From Numida meleagris (Eukaryota > Chordata > Aves > Galliformes > Numididae): a stretch of 64,000 nucleotides of DNA. Under the pieces are notes generated by a model. That model was not told the origin of the DNA and searched no databases. It was given only the letters and a program-made list of their open reading frames with translations. This document shows positions 52,439 through 62,734 of this stretch, in pieces. The translations under genes and the position numbers were made by a program. How positions within the stretch are numbered: the stretch's first letter is position 1; the number at the start of each line of letters is the position of its first letter. The stretch covers positions 67,957,946 to 68,021,945 of the forward strand of contig NC_034409.1 of the NCBI RefSeq assembly GCF_002078875.1. Reading direction: 5' to 3'.

Positions 52439-53572
52439 TTACTGACTGCACTTCCCCAGCATCAAATTCCCTTGAGGTACACATTGAACATCCCCATCTT
52501 TCTGCATTATCCACCTTGTGGACCCAGGTCCCTGAGCAAAAACAGTTCCACAGAGAGGTTTGCCCTTTCCAGAAGCTGGAAAGACCCAAACCGCTTTTTC
52601 CGGCGTGCTCTTTACATGTACTATTACACGGACCTTATCTCCCTCTACGTTATGTAGGGAGCTGGATTCGGCAGGACCATCACGATTGATAGATCCTCGA
52701 GTGTTGACCAACCAGGTGGCTTCTGCCAAATGCTTCTCCCAGTGCTTAAATGTTCCACCATCCATTGCTTTCGACATAGTTTTTAACAATCCACTGTATT
52801 GTTCAATTTTACCAGAAGCTGGTGCACGATAGGGGATATGATAAATCCACTCAATGCCACGATCTTTGGCCCAAGTATTTACAGGAAAATTTTTGAAATG
52901 AGTTCTGTTATGCAACTCAGTTCTTTCTGGAGTGCCACATCGCCACAGGACTTGTTTCTCGGGACCTAATATGGTGTTTTGGGTGGTAGCATGGGGTACT
53001 GCATATGTTTTGAGCCACCCAGTGGTTGCCTCCACCATGGTAAGCACGTAACGCTTACCATCGTGGCTTCATGGCAAGGTGATATAATCAGCCTGCCACG
53101 CCTCCCCATATTTATACTTTTGCCATTGCCCTTCCCCCCAGAGAGGTTTCATCCTCTTGGCTTGTTTAATTGCAGTGCATGTTTCACAGTCAGGAATAAT
53201 CTGTGCAGTAGTGTCCATAGTTAAGTCCACCCCTTGGTCTCTAGCCCACTTGTACATTGTGTGTCTTTCTTGATGGCCCATGGTTTCATGGGCCCACCAA
53301 GCTAGAAATAATTCACCCTTGTGTTGCCAGTCCAGGTCTATTTGAGCCACCTCAATTTTGGCAGCTGGATTTGCCTGTTGGTTATTTTGTTGTACTTCAG
53401 TAGCCCGACTCTTGGGCACATGAGCATCTACATGACGCACTGTTACAACCGTATTATTTATTCGGGCAGCAATGTCTTTCCACAGTTCAGCAGCCCAAAT
53501 AGTTTTACCCCTTCGTTGCCAGTTATTTTGTTCCCACTGCTGTAACCACCCCCATAAGGCATTTGCCACCAT
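52439..53572 (-). pseudogene. retroviral pol: end of RNase H and integrase (broken)
   Basis: Frames 53069-53572 and 52439-53047 are in the same phase, separated by one in-frame TGA. The first holds the end of RNase H (RHVDAHVPKS) and the integrase zinc-binding domain (His-x4-His in AHETMGH, Cys-x2-Cys in CETC), then the first catalytic-core strand (WQADYITLP). The second holds the rest of the core; the glutamate in GKIEQY is kept, but the position expected to carry the second catalytic aspartate reads TELHNR. Dead by stop and by residue loss. Class not assigned. Confidence 0.88.
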
Positions 53573-53584
53573 CTATGAGTCAGT

Positions 53585-53893
53585 CTAAAGATAAAGCATT
53601 GGCCACCTCTCCCGTTCGGCAACATTTACGGCCAGCTGGACAGCCTTTACCTCTGCAAATTGGCTCGATTCTCCTTTTCCTTTGGTGGCCTCTGCAACTT
53701 GTCGTGTAGGGCTCCACACAGCAGATTTCCATCTGCAATGCTTCCCCATAGTACGACATGATCCATCTGTGAACAGGGCAAATTTCTTTTCATTTCCTGG
53801 TAAATCATTGTATGGTGGGGCTTCTTTAGCACGCAATACATCTTCTCCTGGTGATGTTCCAAGCTTTTTACCATCACGCCAGTCTATGATCAC
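53585..53893 (-). pseudogene. retroviral pol: RNase H domain, N-terminal part (broken)
   Basis: Contains FALFTDGS, the first active-site aspartate motif of RNase H, and SSQFAEVKAVQLA with the second acidic residue. It is in the same frame as the next segment but separated by two in-frame TAG codons just below 53600. It is out of frame with the RT segment above. Confidence 0.85.
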
Positions 53894-54044
53894 TTCTAAG
53901 ATTCCTGGATGACCAAGGTTCCCCTTTCAAGCTCACTGTGCAGTCAATGCAACCCGCTTACTCCAAGTGGCATCAGTGGAGGAAACCTTTCCCTTAAATA
54001 TCCAGTTGCGCAGCAGCAGTCGAGGTGCTAGAAGGAGCTGCATT

Positions 54045-54600
54045 TCAGTACCGATTACTTCGGAAGCAGCTCAAACTCCCCTCATATGCAGCTAAGATCT
54101 CCTTCTCAGTTGGAGTGTAGCACCCTTTGGAACCCCTGTACGCTTGACTCCAGAATCCAAGGGTTCGGCCTTGGGTCTCTCCCGAGGCTCTTTGCCACAG
54201 ACTCCAAGTGGGACCTTTCTCTCCAGCAGCAGTGTAGAGGATGTTCTTTACATCCTGTCCCATCCGTACTGGCCCCAGGGCTGTGGCACAGGCTATCTCC
54301 TGTTTAATTTGCTCAAAAGCCTACTGCTGCTCAGGGCAGCAGTGTAAAATGATTCTTCTTCCATGTCGCCTGATGAAGCAGGCTTACAATGAGGCTATAG
54401 TTTAGAACATGCATTCTCCAAAAGCCCACTACGCCAAAGAAAAGATAGTGTCTCTTTCTTAGTAGTGGGTGGAGGCATAGTGGCAATTTTGTTGACCATA
54501 TCTGTTGCGATAAGACAATGCCCGTCTTGCCACTTTATACCTAGGAACTGAAGTTCCTGTGCAGATCCTTTCACTTTGTTTCACTTAATAACAAATTGAG
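54045..54600 (-). pseudogene. retroviral pol: RT thumb and connection region (broken)
   Basis: Read on - from about 54590 it shows FLGIKW, a typical RT palm-to-thumb motif. After frame disruption, the frame 54045-54263 shows LGFWSQAYRGSK and YTPTEKEILAAYEG, typical of the connection region before RNase H. The YXDD catalytic part is missing. 54263 and 53893 are not in the same phase, so a frameshift lies between. Confidence 0.8.
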
Positions 54601-54605
54601 TTTGC

Positions 54606-54856
54606 AGATGATGAGCAGTAAAAGAACAGGGGCCGTCTCATGACTTGCAAAACACTTGTATCTTTCCCTCCAAATGGAAAACAGAAACAGAACTGTGAAA
54701 GTCTTCTGGGATGTGTAGTTTGTCTTCTCTCCTGATAACCAGGTACCCAGAAATACCAACACTCCATGAAACTGCAGCACTAACTCTTTAACTCCCAGTG
54801 CACTGCATGATGATATGATGTGGAATACCAATAACAACAATCATAAAACCATGGCA
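54606..54856 (-). repeat. partial 5' LTR of the deleted provirus
   Basis: Matches the first 250 bp (U3 side) of the LTR at 51756-52349: both share CAGTAA-AGAA-AGGGGC, TGACTTGCAAAACACTT, GTGAAAGTCTTCTGGGATG and ACTCTTTAACTCC. The terminus reads CCATGGCA instead of CCATGACA. It abuts the RT fragment directly, which marks a deletion junction near 54600. Confidence 0.87.
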
Positions 54857-55240
54857 GAGATGCTAATTTTGCCAATGGGGCCAATGAACTTCAAGTAGAC
54901 ACAGATCGAGCAGACCAAACCGCGGGTGTCATCGTTTGGTCTCCCAGCTTTAATTTATGTATTTTTAAAACTCCAGCTGCTTGGGCAATGGCTTACGTTT
55001 TACAGAACTCAGTTTTAGTAACCCATTGGAAGCTGTGACTGGGAAATGCCCCCATAAGACATCACAGATGGCTCTTTCCATGCAGTGCTTGGTAGATGCG
55101 CAGGAAAATTACACTGGAAAGCAGGCTCTCAGCTGAGCTTTTTACTGAGGCGCTAATGCATGTACTGTAATGCTTTGTAACTACATTATATCTGGAACAT
55201 TTTTTTCCCCTGTACTTTCAGTGCCAAATTATAAACCCAC
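54857..55240. other. unassigned sequence next to the provirus
   Basis: The + strand is open from about 54862 to 55053 (ANELQVDTDRADQTAGVIVW and onward) but has no start and no recognised family. It may be another retroelement fragment or chance. Confidence 0.3.
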
Positions 55241-55242
55241 TT

Positions 55243-55286
55243 GAAAGCTGGAAAGCATGAAAGCATGAAAGTTGAAAGCGTGAAAT
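55243..55286 (+). repeat. GAAAGCATGAAA-type tandem repeat
   Basis: Four to five imperfect copies of an 8-9 bp unit, GAAAGCATG or GAAAGTTG, in a row. Confidence 0.8.
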
Positions 55287-55319
55287 CTCACATCTTCACG
55301 GGAACACTTGCAATGACCT

Positions 55320-56026
55320 GCGTAGACGTTGCCCAACCTGGAGCTGCCTGATGAGGTACAGCTCCCCCTGTCGGTGTGGGCATGGGTGCCAGCACAGTGC
55401 CAAAGGCCTCCCCCCGAGGGCAGTGTGGCCCACAGACAAATCACAATCCTCCTATCCATGGGATCCCTTCTTTTCCCTTATTTTTTCACCAGCCCTGGTA
55501 CCTTCTGCCTCCTTCCTTCCTGCTCCCTTTGCCTTCCTCCCCAGGGCCCTTCCTACTCCCTTTAATCCTCATTTCTCTTGCCTGCTTTCCCCCGGCCTCC
55601 TTTCCCCTCTCCCTGCATCCGGACACCTTTGCTCCTCTGCTGCCTTGCCCTGCCCTGCAGCTCTCTGTCGTGGCGGCAGAGCTCAACTGGACAGCCCCTG
55701 CCCTCCCACCCCCTGGCTGAGGGACACAAGGCTTTTCTCCTTCACTAACACCAACTATCTGGAGACTAAATCACGTCAAATAAGTCTTGATAAGGACCAG
55801 CCAACCGGGGGCCAACAGTTGCAAGCCCTGTTATGATTGGAGAGCCAAGGCTTGGAGCTGGAGGCAGACCTGCGGTTTGGTTGCTCTGCACGGGGGAGAA
55901 AATCCCCCAGAGACAGCCCTGGGGTTTCACATCTCTTGGGAGGAACCTGGAGGTCCCAGAGGGCTGGCCAGCAGAGCTGGAGTGTGGGGAAAGCCCCTAG
56001 GACTGCCTCCTGCAGCCTAAGAATGA
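55320..56026. other. GC-rich stretch with a long pyrimidine-rich tract
   Basis: Markedly higher GC than the rest of the window. A C/T-rich tract runs from about 55460 to 55670 on the + strand. Open frames on several strands here follow from base composition, have no recognisable domain and are not called as genes. It could belong to a repeat or retroviral leader, or be a regulatory block; I cannot tell. Confidence 0.4.
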
Positions 56027-56085
56027 CAGAATCATGGCATCATTAAAGTTGGAGAAGACCTCCAAGATCATCGAGTCCAACTATC
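56027..56085 (-). mobile_element. CR1 3'-end fragment
   Basis: ACAGAATCATGGCATCATTA followed by AAGTTGGAGAAGACCTCCAA and TCATCGAGTCCAACTATC is the reverse complement of a CR1 3' terminus. Confidence 0.85.
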
Positions 56086-56252
56086 AGAGAGAAAGATGAA
56101 CTTTTATTGAATAAACCCTCTTGCTCTACATGCCTGGGGCTGCGTGCCTTGGCCACAGTGACCTGGTGGGGCCCATGGGAAGATGTGGCCAAGGCCCTGG
56201 TGATTGGTGTGAAACCTCGATGCCAAGCACACGAGATGTGGGGCATGGAGTG
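56086..56252 (-). other. unassigned segment with AATAAA on the - strand
   Basis: On the - strand it reads GTTTATTCAATAAAAGTTCA just before the CR1 end, which looks like a poly(A) signal near a transcript or LTR end. The rest is GC-rich and is cut by the assembly gap. Origin unknown. Confidence 0.35.
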
Positions 56253-56352
56253 NNNNNNNNNNNNNNNNNNNNNNNNNNNNNNNNNNNNNNNNNNNNNNNN
56301 NNNNNNNNNNNNNNNNNNNNNNNNNNNNNNNNNNNNNNNNNNNNNNNNNNNN
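56253..56352. other. assembly gap (100 N)
   Basis: Exactly 100 N, the usual placeholder for a gap of unknown size. Frames that cross it are artefacts. Confidence 1.
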
Positions 56353-56504
56353 GCAATCACCTTTCAGGTGTTTGAAGAGAGCAATAAGGTCTCCCCTCAG
56401 CCCCCTCTTCCCCAGACTAAGCAGCCCCAGTTCCTTTAGTCTCTCCTTATAGGGCATATTCTCCAAGCCCTTCACAAGCCGTGTTGCCCTTCTTTGGACC
56501 TGCT
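56353..56504 (-). mobile_element. CR1 fragment (ORF2 part)
   Basis: Reverse complement of CR1: on the - strand it encodes [20 protein letters not shown] followed by KRGLRGDL, the ORF2 C-terminal region also seen at 6250-6350. It may be the same insertion as 56027-56085, split by the gap segment. It is cut at its other end by the LTR remnant. Confidence 0.87.
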
Positions 56505-56633
56505 TGTCAACAGTTTACGGGTGTTCAGCTACCGGCTGCTGAAGGGCGGTTATGAGGTAACTCTTTAACTCCTAGTGCTCTCTACACATTATGATGTGGA
56601 ATCCCCATAACAAAAATCATAAACCCATGACCA
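56505..56633 (-). mobile_element. internally deleted LTR remnant
   Basis: Keeps both LTR ends, TGTCAACAGTTTACGGGTGTT (close to the solo LTR start) and the end block reading TTATGATGTGGAATCCCCAT to CCCATGACCA, but only 129 bp in total instead of 520-590. It interrupts or abuts the CR1 copy at 56504. Same orientation as the other LTRs. Confidence 0.82.
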
Positions 56634-59600
56634 GGACTAATCATAGAATATAATTCCAAAAGGATTCAGAATTCATATCTTTCCCAGAGAGACAATTTGA
56701 ATAGCACATAAAGCTTTTTTTCGGATTGGTTGATGAAGTAGTGAATCTGTCAGTGAGAATCAGGCATCTAATTTGCCTTGCAGTTTTCATAGGCATTTTA
56801 ACTTCCAGAGAAACAGGGAGTGCCTGAAAAAGATCTTCAGAAGTAGATCTTAACACAAAGACATTAGGAAGGAGATCCATCTTTTTTGTGAATCAAGAAT
56901 TTCTCACACTGTTCAAGAAAAGACACCTCCAGGAATTGATTCAGCCTGTTCCTCAGCAGGTAGGAAGATCTGACCTCCAGAGGTATTTATCTTCACTGCC
57001 ATTCGGTGCTCAGGGAAGGGGTATGGATGGCCTGCTTTGATTGCACATTGACCTTTCAAACATTTGACTGACACCTGATGACACAGTTCTTGCTGCACAG
57101 ACCATCTAGAGTAAAAGTGATGGAGTACTTATCTGTATGCTTGGCCACATAAAGTCAGTTTTAAAATTGGATTTTCATTCTTAAGGTGATCTGGATCACT
57201 CAGAAAAGATACTGTGTCAGAAGCCATGTTCAAGCTTTACTGCAAAAGTAGTTTTGCAGTATTTGCAGTAATTTTAAAATTTTAAAGTAGTCACTATTGT
57301 CCAGCCATTTTTAAAGTAATGAAAAACAACTAAGTAGGTATTTTTCATATTAAACCTGTGAATGAAAAAATACTGTAAATATTTTTATTCATACAGTTTA
57401 CTAAATGGAGAACAGCTGCATTCTGTGAGCTAAAGATATATGTTCTTCCTTGGATTGGTATTAATTGGCAGAGTCAAAGAATGTAATGGCTGAGAGTTCA
57501 ACAAAAGAACGTTTAAAGGTCATATTGATTGAAAGTTAACCTTCTCTTCAAAAAAAAAAAAAAAGAAAAATTGATTTCAAGAAACCTGGCATTATTGGTT
57601 GTATTTCAGTGCATTGTTTTACTGAAGAAAAGCATTTCACATCAAATTTCCTGTCATCACAATTGCTTTAGCATGATCTGAGAATGATCCAGCATTTCAT
57701 TACCTAAAAATGTTCTTGTACCAACAAGCTGGTAAACATCTGTTTATTATCATTCCAGGCCCACCTTCATTATAGTCCTAGCAGATGTGATCACTAGATA
57801 CATCTTGTAAATCTTTCTAAACGGTGGAGACACAGCCTTGACAGTATGGAACCTGGAAGGGTTTTGCTAGGGTTGTACTAGGACAGCTACAATTTTTCTT
57901 TCTGGACAAGTCACTGGGGAGAAAAATAAGCAGCATATATGATCCAGGTTGCAGGTTCTTTTAGAGGTACTCATACTTCTGTTCCTTCTCAAGAACAGAG
58001 AGCTAGCATGACATCTTTCACAAACCCAGATGTGTTTGTTTCAGCATGATCACATTGTGAATACATGTCCAGTGACAGAAAGTGCACAAATTCTGAGATA
58101 CAACTAAAGTGAATACTGTGCCCATTTTTCTCAGAAATGCTCCTGCAGGACCCAAAGTGATCTCTGCCTCCTGCCTTTAGGCTAGTTATTGTTCTGCCTT
58201 GTATGTTAGGACCAGCTGTCAGTAGCAAGGCAGTTTAAGTATGGTGAGATATTTCGCCTTTTTAATGTGCAGTGTCAGAGGGAAAAGCTTTTAAATCAGC
58301 CAAGGCAACAGCTTGTCTTATTTAAATGCCCAAATTTCTAACAGTTACTGTCATCTGACAGGATTTGTAGCAGCTATCTGTTACATTAGCAATTAACTGC
58401 CCTATTGAAAATACCATAGTTTCACAGACAGCTCACTCCCAAGGCAGAACTTCAGTTCTATTTTGCGATACCTGAAAAAGCACTGTTTAAATTAGTGAGC
58501 TTAGATGTACAGGAATATATACAAAAATCAGTCTATGAAGAATGTGATTAGAACAGTTTTTGTGTCTTTGGGACATATAGAGACACACTAATTTCATGAC
58601 ACTCATAAGTCAAAAGAGGCATAAGTTTCTACTTTTTGTCTAAGCACTTGTACTGAAAATTACCTTAGATGCACTTGAGACATTCAGAGTATGCACAAAA
58701 TAAGCAGAGATTAAATGAATGAAAAGATTCTGGTGGTCTTTAGATGAAGTTTGTGATGAATGCATTCTGTCACGTGGCATACACTGCTATTGATAGGTAC
58801 ATTAGCGCTTAAAAATGAGCAGACAAGGAGATTTTGATTTCTCCTGTTATGTTCCTCCATGCAGTCATATAAACTATAAACAACTACTGAAAATGCCTAT
58901 GGCCCCATGATAGAAATTAATTCTTCTGTTCCTTCAGATGCATTTATTTGTGTTGAGGAGAAACAACCTCATACTTAGTGTGTGTTAACAAAATTATCAG
59001 TGTCATGATAAAGATCAAAGGAAAATAGTATTTAAAAGATGAAGAGCATGACCAAGGGTAAAGTTAAAAAAATAAATTGATTGGATGCAAGAATCATGTA
59101 GTGTCTTTTGAATTACATGACAACTCCAGAGGGCTTTCCAATAAGACCACAATGCTATGTGAATAATGTTCCACATATCCTTACCAGCAGGGAATGATAA
59201 TTAACCAATTTTTGTATAATTTCCATTTCAGAGCTTAAAGAACAGGCTGACAAAATGGTACAGTGATGATGATGCAATTAATAATGTTGCCAGTTGTCAT
59301 GTTTGATGCTAGGTTTGTAACGAGTGTGCCCCCAGTAGCTCCAGCAGAACCATGCCTCCTGACAACAGAAGTGTCTGTATGCCATGGTCATTCCTTGATG
59401 CCCTGATCCTGTGTTGACTTACAAGGCCAGCAGTGAAGTGGTGAAGGAATCTACCTTCATCAGAAATAAAAAGGCTTCAATATACAGCTGGGTGGAAGGT
59501 GGCAAAAGGTTATTCTATGGCTATTGAAAAATTGATTTTAATAAAGTAATTGTCCAAAAGGAAATTCATTCATCCTTTCAGCTAAGATGGTACAGTGGAT

Positions 59601-60270
59601 TTTAAATTTTGGATGAGACATACAAAACTACCTAAACAAGACAGGAGCTTTACAAATAATTTCATTAGCTGAACTGGTAAGTTTTAATCAGTTTGAAATT
59701 CAAAATGTTGCAATGAATATATACGTCAACTTTTTGGAACTTAAGTGGGGATGAAACACTCTTTACACAGATCATGGGTTCAGGGTACATGGAATACAAA
59801 TGTTAAAGAAATTTGAAATATTTCACCAGTTTGATAGATTATCCATCAGGTAGCCAGGGTGATCACTGTTTTCTTCTTCAACTGTAAGACAGGACACAAT
59901 GGGGAAAAATAAGATGTAGATAAAGGAAAGTTCAATCACTCCAAGTTTCCAGGATATAGATGTACCTCTGGGACAGCCATAGTGTAATGTAACTGATTAG
60001 CTAAGATGTCAAAATAGAAATAATCATGCCTTTTGTCATTTTAAATGCAGCAATTTTTCTGTTTGCTGAGGAACTGATTCAAACCATGTCCAGAGGAATA
60101 TTTTAATACAAGGCACACATTTTTCCTGCTGAAGAAAATGATGTACTTATCCCTTATTTCCACACTTATCTTAGTCAGGAGGATTCTAAAATCAACTGAT
60201 GAGTGACTTCGAAGGTGCATGGTTTATACATCTTTGATTATTTTGTTAAGCTACTACTACAATGATTTCA
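56634..60270. other. intergenic DNA between GYS2 and SPX, nothing recognised
   Basis: AT-rich, with an A run at about 57549-57563. The short open frames show no conserved domain. No RNA gene or mobile element family could be supported. Confidence 0.45.
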
Positions 60271-61920
60271 ATGTTATTCCATGGAGTACTTTCCAAACAA
60301 TCTGCTTGTTTCGCTTAGGTCTCCCAGATATGTCACCTTTTTTCTTAAGGGGCTATTGCCACCCACTTTCTCTTTTGGAACAGAAACAGCAGGCAGGAAA
60401 ATACCACTAAAACTTACGAATTGTGAACTTCAGAGAATTTTCTTTTTCTTAGCACACACAAAAGACACTTTCATTGTTTTATGTTCAGAAATGGTTGTGT
60501 ATTTTGTCCAAACCCCCATGCTCACTGTTAATTCTGCCTCTTCCAGGCAAAGCAGTGCTGATTTTTTTGGTTTATGTAGTTCTGCCAGAGCAGGGAGAAG
60601 AGAGCTGAGCACAGAGGAGAGAGCTGAGCACAGTGCCCCCACGTTATGTGAGGTACAAAGAGAGATTTTAGGAAGTAGAAATGACAGGAGTGGTTCCAAT
60701 AAAATTCTGTTTTCATTTCAGGAAAGCTGTATACTTCAGATAATAGAGGTGGGTTGATACTGCAGTGATGGCCAGGCAGTTATTTATTACACACTATTGA
60801 TCACATTGAAGGCAATAAGGCAGTAACAGAACTATCTTACTACACATCTATGCGAAAGGTACAAAACTACCTTGTATCTTACTTGGGTTTTACTTTACGT
60901 TTTCCAATTCAAATAATGCATTTCTTCCTGTTGTGGTGACCGTAATTAACAGTCTGGATAAAGATCTCACAACCAGGACAAAAAACCGACCACAGACAAC
61001 ATAACAAAGGTAGATTCTAGCCACCTTCTGCTCTTCCCTGACCTGGACTGAAGAGACAAAGAAGAGGGGTTCAGGATAATGGCTTTGCAGGAAAGCTGGT
61101 CTAGGGAGGAAAGGTGAACTGTGAGGGAGCTGGGGGACAAGAAACAGAGGACCTCATCTAAAGGGGTGCAATATCCATGAAGGAGATAGGGGAACACAAG
61201 ATACTTAAGCCTGACAGTAGTGGGATTCTCCTGTAGGAGGCTGTGGCTGTGGAAAGGAGGCAAAGGTTTTGAGGTTTTTGAACTGAGAAGCAAGAGCATG
61301 TAGCAACAGCAGGAAAAAGCAAATAACGAGGAGACAGAGGTGGGAGGCTTGGGCTAGATCTCTAGCAGGCCAGGAATACATGAATGAATTATTGGATTGT
61401 TGAGGATGTTTCAGGCTCTGCCACTAAATCTCGTTGAGACCCATTGTCAGCTGTGTCAGCAGCAGCTCTCAGGAGTCAGATGTTAATATCGCAACTCCGG
61501 TTTGGGGGCTTTTTAGAATTCTTTTTAAGAACAGGAGAGACAATGGAGGAATGAAAATTTCATGAAGAATATTTGTAGACAGAAGAAGCCTTGGTAAAAA
61601 AGTTTTGTTTCAGAAAACTTAATTCAAAATAGGCATTCCCTTGAGCTTAGGTCAATAAAAATCTGAAAAGCAGATGAAAAGCTGAATGTAGCAAAGTTTA
61701 CATACTGTTACTTCTCAGAGTCTTGTTCTAGACTGTGTAAATGTACAACTTGATGTAATTCACACTGTCGGAATAATACTTCATTTAAAGTCAAGTTCTT
61801 AGATTAAAGTGTTAAGTACATTTACTAAAGCATACTTATAAGTACATTTACCAAAAAGTGCATTAAAAGTACTTATAGCCCCCTTTTCAAAGCTCAATTT
61901 GAAACAAAACATATGTGTAC
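60271..61920. other. downstream flank of SPX, last exon not securely found
   Basis: The terminal SPX exon should lie on the - strand somewhere below 61921. Two phase-compatible candidates exist (60890-60927 and 60274-60371), but neither is convincing. There is a small direct repeat of GAGAGCTGAGCACAG near 60599-60632. Nothing else recognised. Confidence 0.4.
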
Positions 61921-62004
61921 CTTCTTGGGCTCTCCGTAAGGAAATAAGGAGCAGTGCTGCAGCTTCAGAAGGAGATAAAGGATTTGTATTTTGGCTGCGT
62001 GTTT
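61921..62004 (-). CDS. SPX: spexin exon, C-terminal propeptide part
   Basis: Read on -, after the acceptor TTAATTCTAG, the exon encodes ETRSQNTNPLSPSEAAALLL and ISLRRAQE. This aligns with the conserved spexin propeptide region around PEAAAILLASLQ in mammals. The donor is GAAG|GTACAC. 84 nt; phase 1 in, phase 1 out, matching the previous exon exactly. The function of this propeptide segment is not known to me. Confidence 0.85.
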
Positions 62005-62671
62005 CTAGAATTAAAAAATCAGAGACACTCAGTTTGTTGTGTTTGATGGAATTTCTTTATAGTGCTCTTTTCTTTTTTATATGTACAACTAGAGACCGAA
62101 AGAGAAATATTGTGGTCTCCTTTATAACATCATACACTCAAAGCAAGGCTGATAAATGTCTGACACAAGAGAATATCAACTTCTTGCTAAAGGAGGTTAT
62201 TTTAAAATTCCTCAGAAAGTAAAAAGAACGTTTTATTTTTTTCATGGATTCCTTATTTTGCTACAAAGTTATTTCCTCCAAAAACATTGTCTGACATGGA
62301 ATGATGCTGTCTATTTTTGTCATTTTTTCTATTCAGCATAATTAATAATTCGACTTGTTTTTTTTTCCTTTGGAAAGAGAAAATCAAAGGGATCGATGCT
62401 AATCCCCCTTAACACCCGATCTGTGTGGAACATCACCACTTATGGAAGTAAAGTCACACAGGTACACAAGAGAGAAGAACCAGGTACATGGTCTTGTGTA
62501 CCACATGGTTTTTGGAATGAAGGATATAATGAGAGGAAGTTACATAAGAAAAGAAGTGCTTCCTTGATTATGATTCCAGGAAAGCAAAAGTATTTCTCCT
62601 GTTTTCACAGATTTCTTCCCTAATCTAAACAAAGATCAATGTGTTATATACACCTGTGCACATGTACTTAC
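62005..62671 (-). other. SPX: SPX intron (0.67 kb)
   Basis: GT-AG intron between two spexin exons. The + strand frame at 62396-62623 inside it is considered chance. Confidence 0.8.
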
Positions 62672-62734
62672 CAAGCTGCATTCTGCCATACAAATCCTTT
62701 CTCTGACTCTCATCTGAGATGAATCGACGTCCCT
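62672..62734 (-). CDS. SPX: spexin exon, amidation and cleavage site region
   Basis: Spexin is a secreted 14-residue amidated neuropeptide hormone acting on galanin receptors 2 and 3. Read on -, after the acceptor TTCTTTCAG, this exon gives the last two bases of a Gln codon, then GRRFISDESQRKDLYGRMQL, close to mammalian GRRFISDQSRRKDL. The Gly-Arg-Arg at the start is the amidation donor and dibasic cleavage site just after the mature peptide. The donor is G|GTAAGT. The exon encoding the peptide itself is not found up to 64000, so the 5' part lies beyond the window. The gene converges on GYS2, with about 11 kb between this gene's known part and the GYS2 stop. Confidence 0.9.

Larger units (their letters stand above)
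51756..54856 (-). mobile_element. deleted endogenous retrovirus (old provirus remnant)
   Basis: Read on the - strand: a partial 5' LTR (54856-54606), then directly part of reverse transcriptase, RNase H and integrase, then a 3' LTR (52349-51756). The leader, gag, protease and the first part of RT are missing, as if a deletion joined U3 of the 5' LTR to mid-pol. No env is seen between integrase and the 3' LTR. The coding part has several stops and a frameshift, so it is a dead fossil. The outer flanks (AGACC before, GAGAT after) do not give a clean target-site duplication. Confidence 0.88.

Noticed and set aside
55351..55836. 161-codon frame in the GC-rich stretch
   Set aside because: Proline-, serine- and leucine-rich translation driven by a pyrimidine-rich tract; overlapping open frames on both strands point to base composition.
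56043..56475. Open frames across the 100-N gap
   Set aside because: Artefacts of the gap; the flanking parts are CR1 or unassigned sequence.
60895..60930. Minus-strand EEMHYLNWKT frame considered as the SPX C-terminus because of LNW
   Set aside because: Its phase does not fit the donor at 61921.
62396..62623. Exon-like + strand frame (IPLNTRSVWNITTYGSKVTQ) before a GTAC donor
   Set aside because: It lies in the SPX intron on the opposite strand. I recognise no family, and no partner exon is seen.
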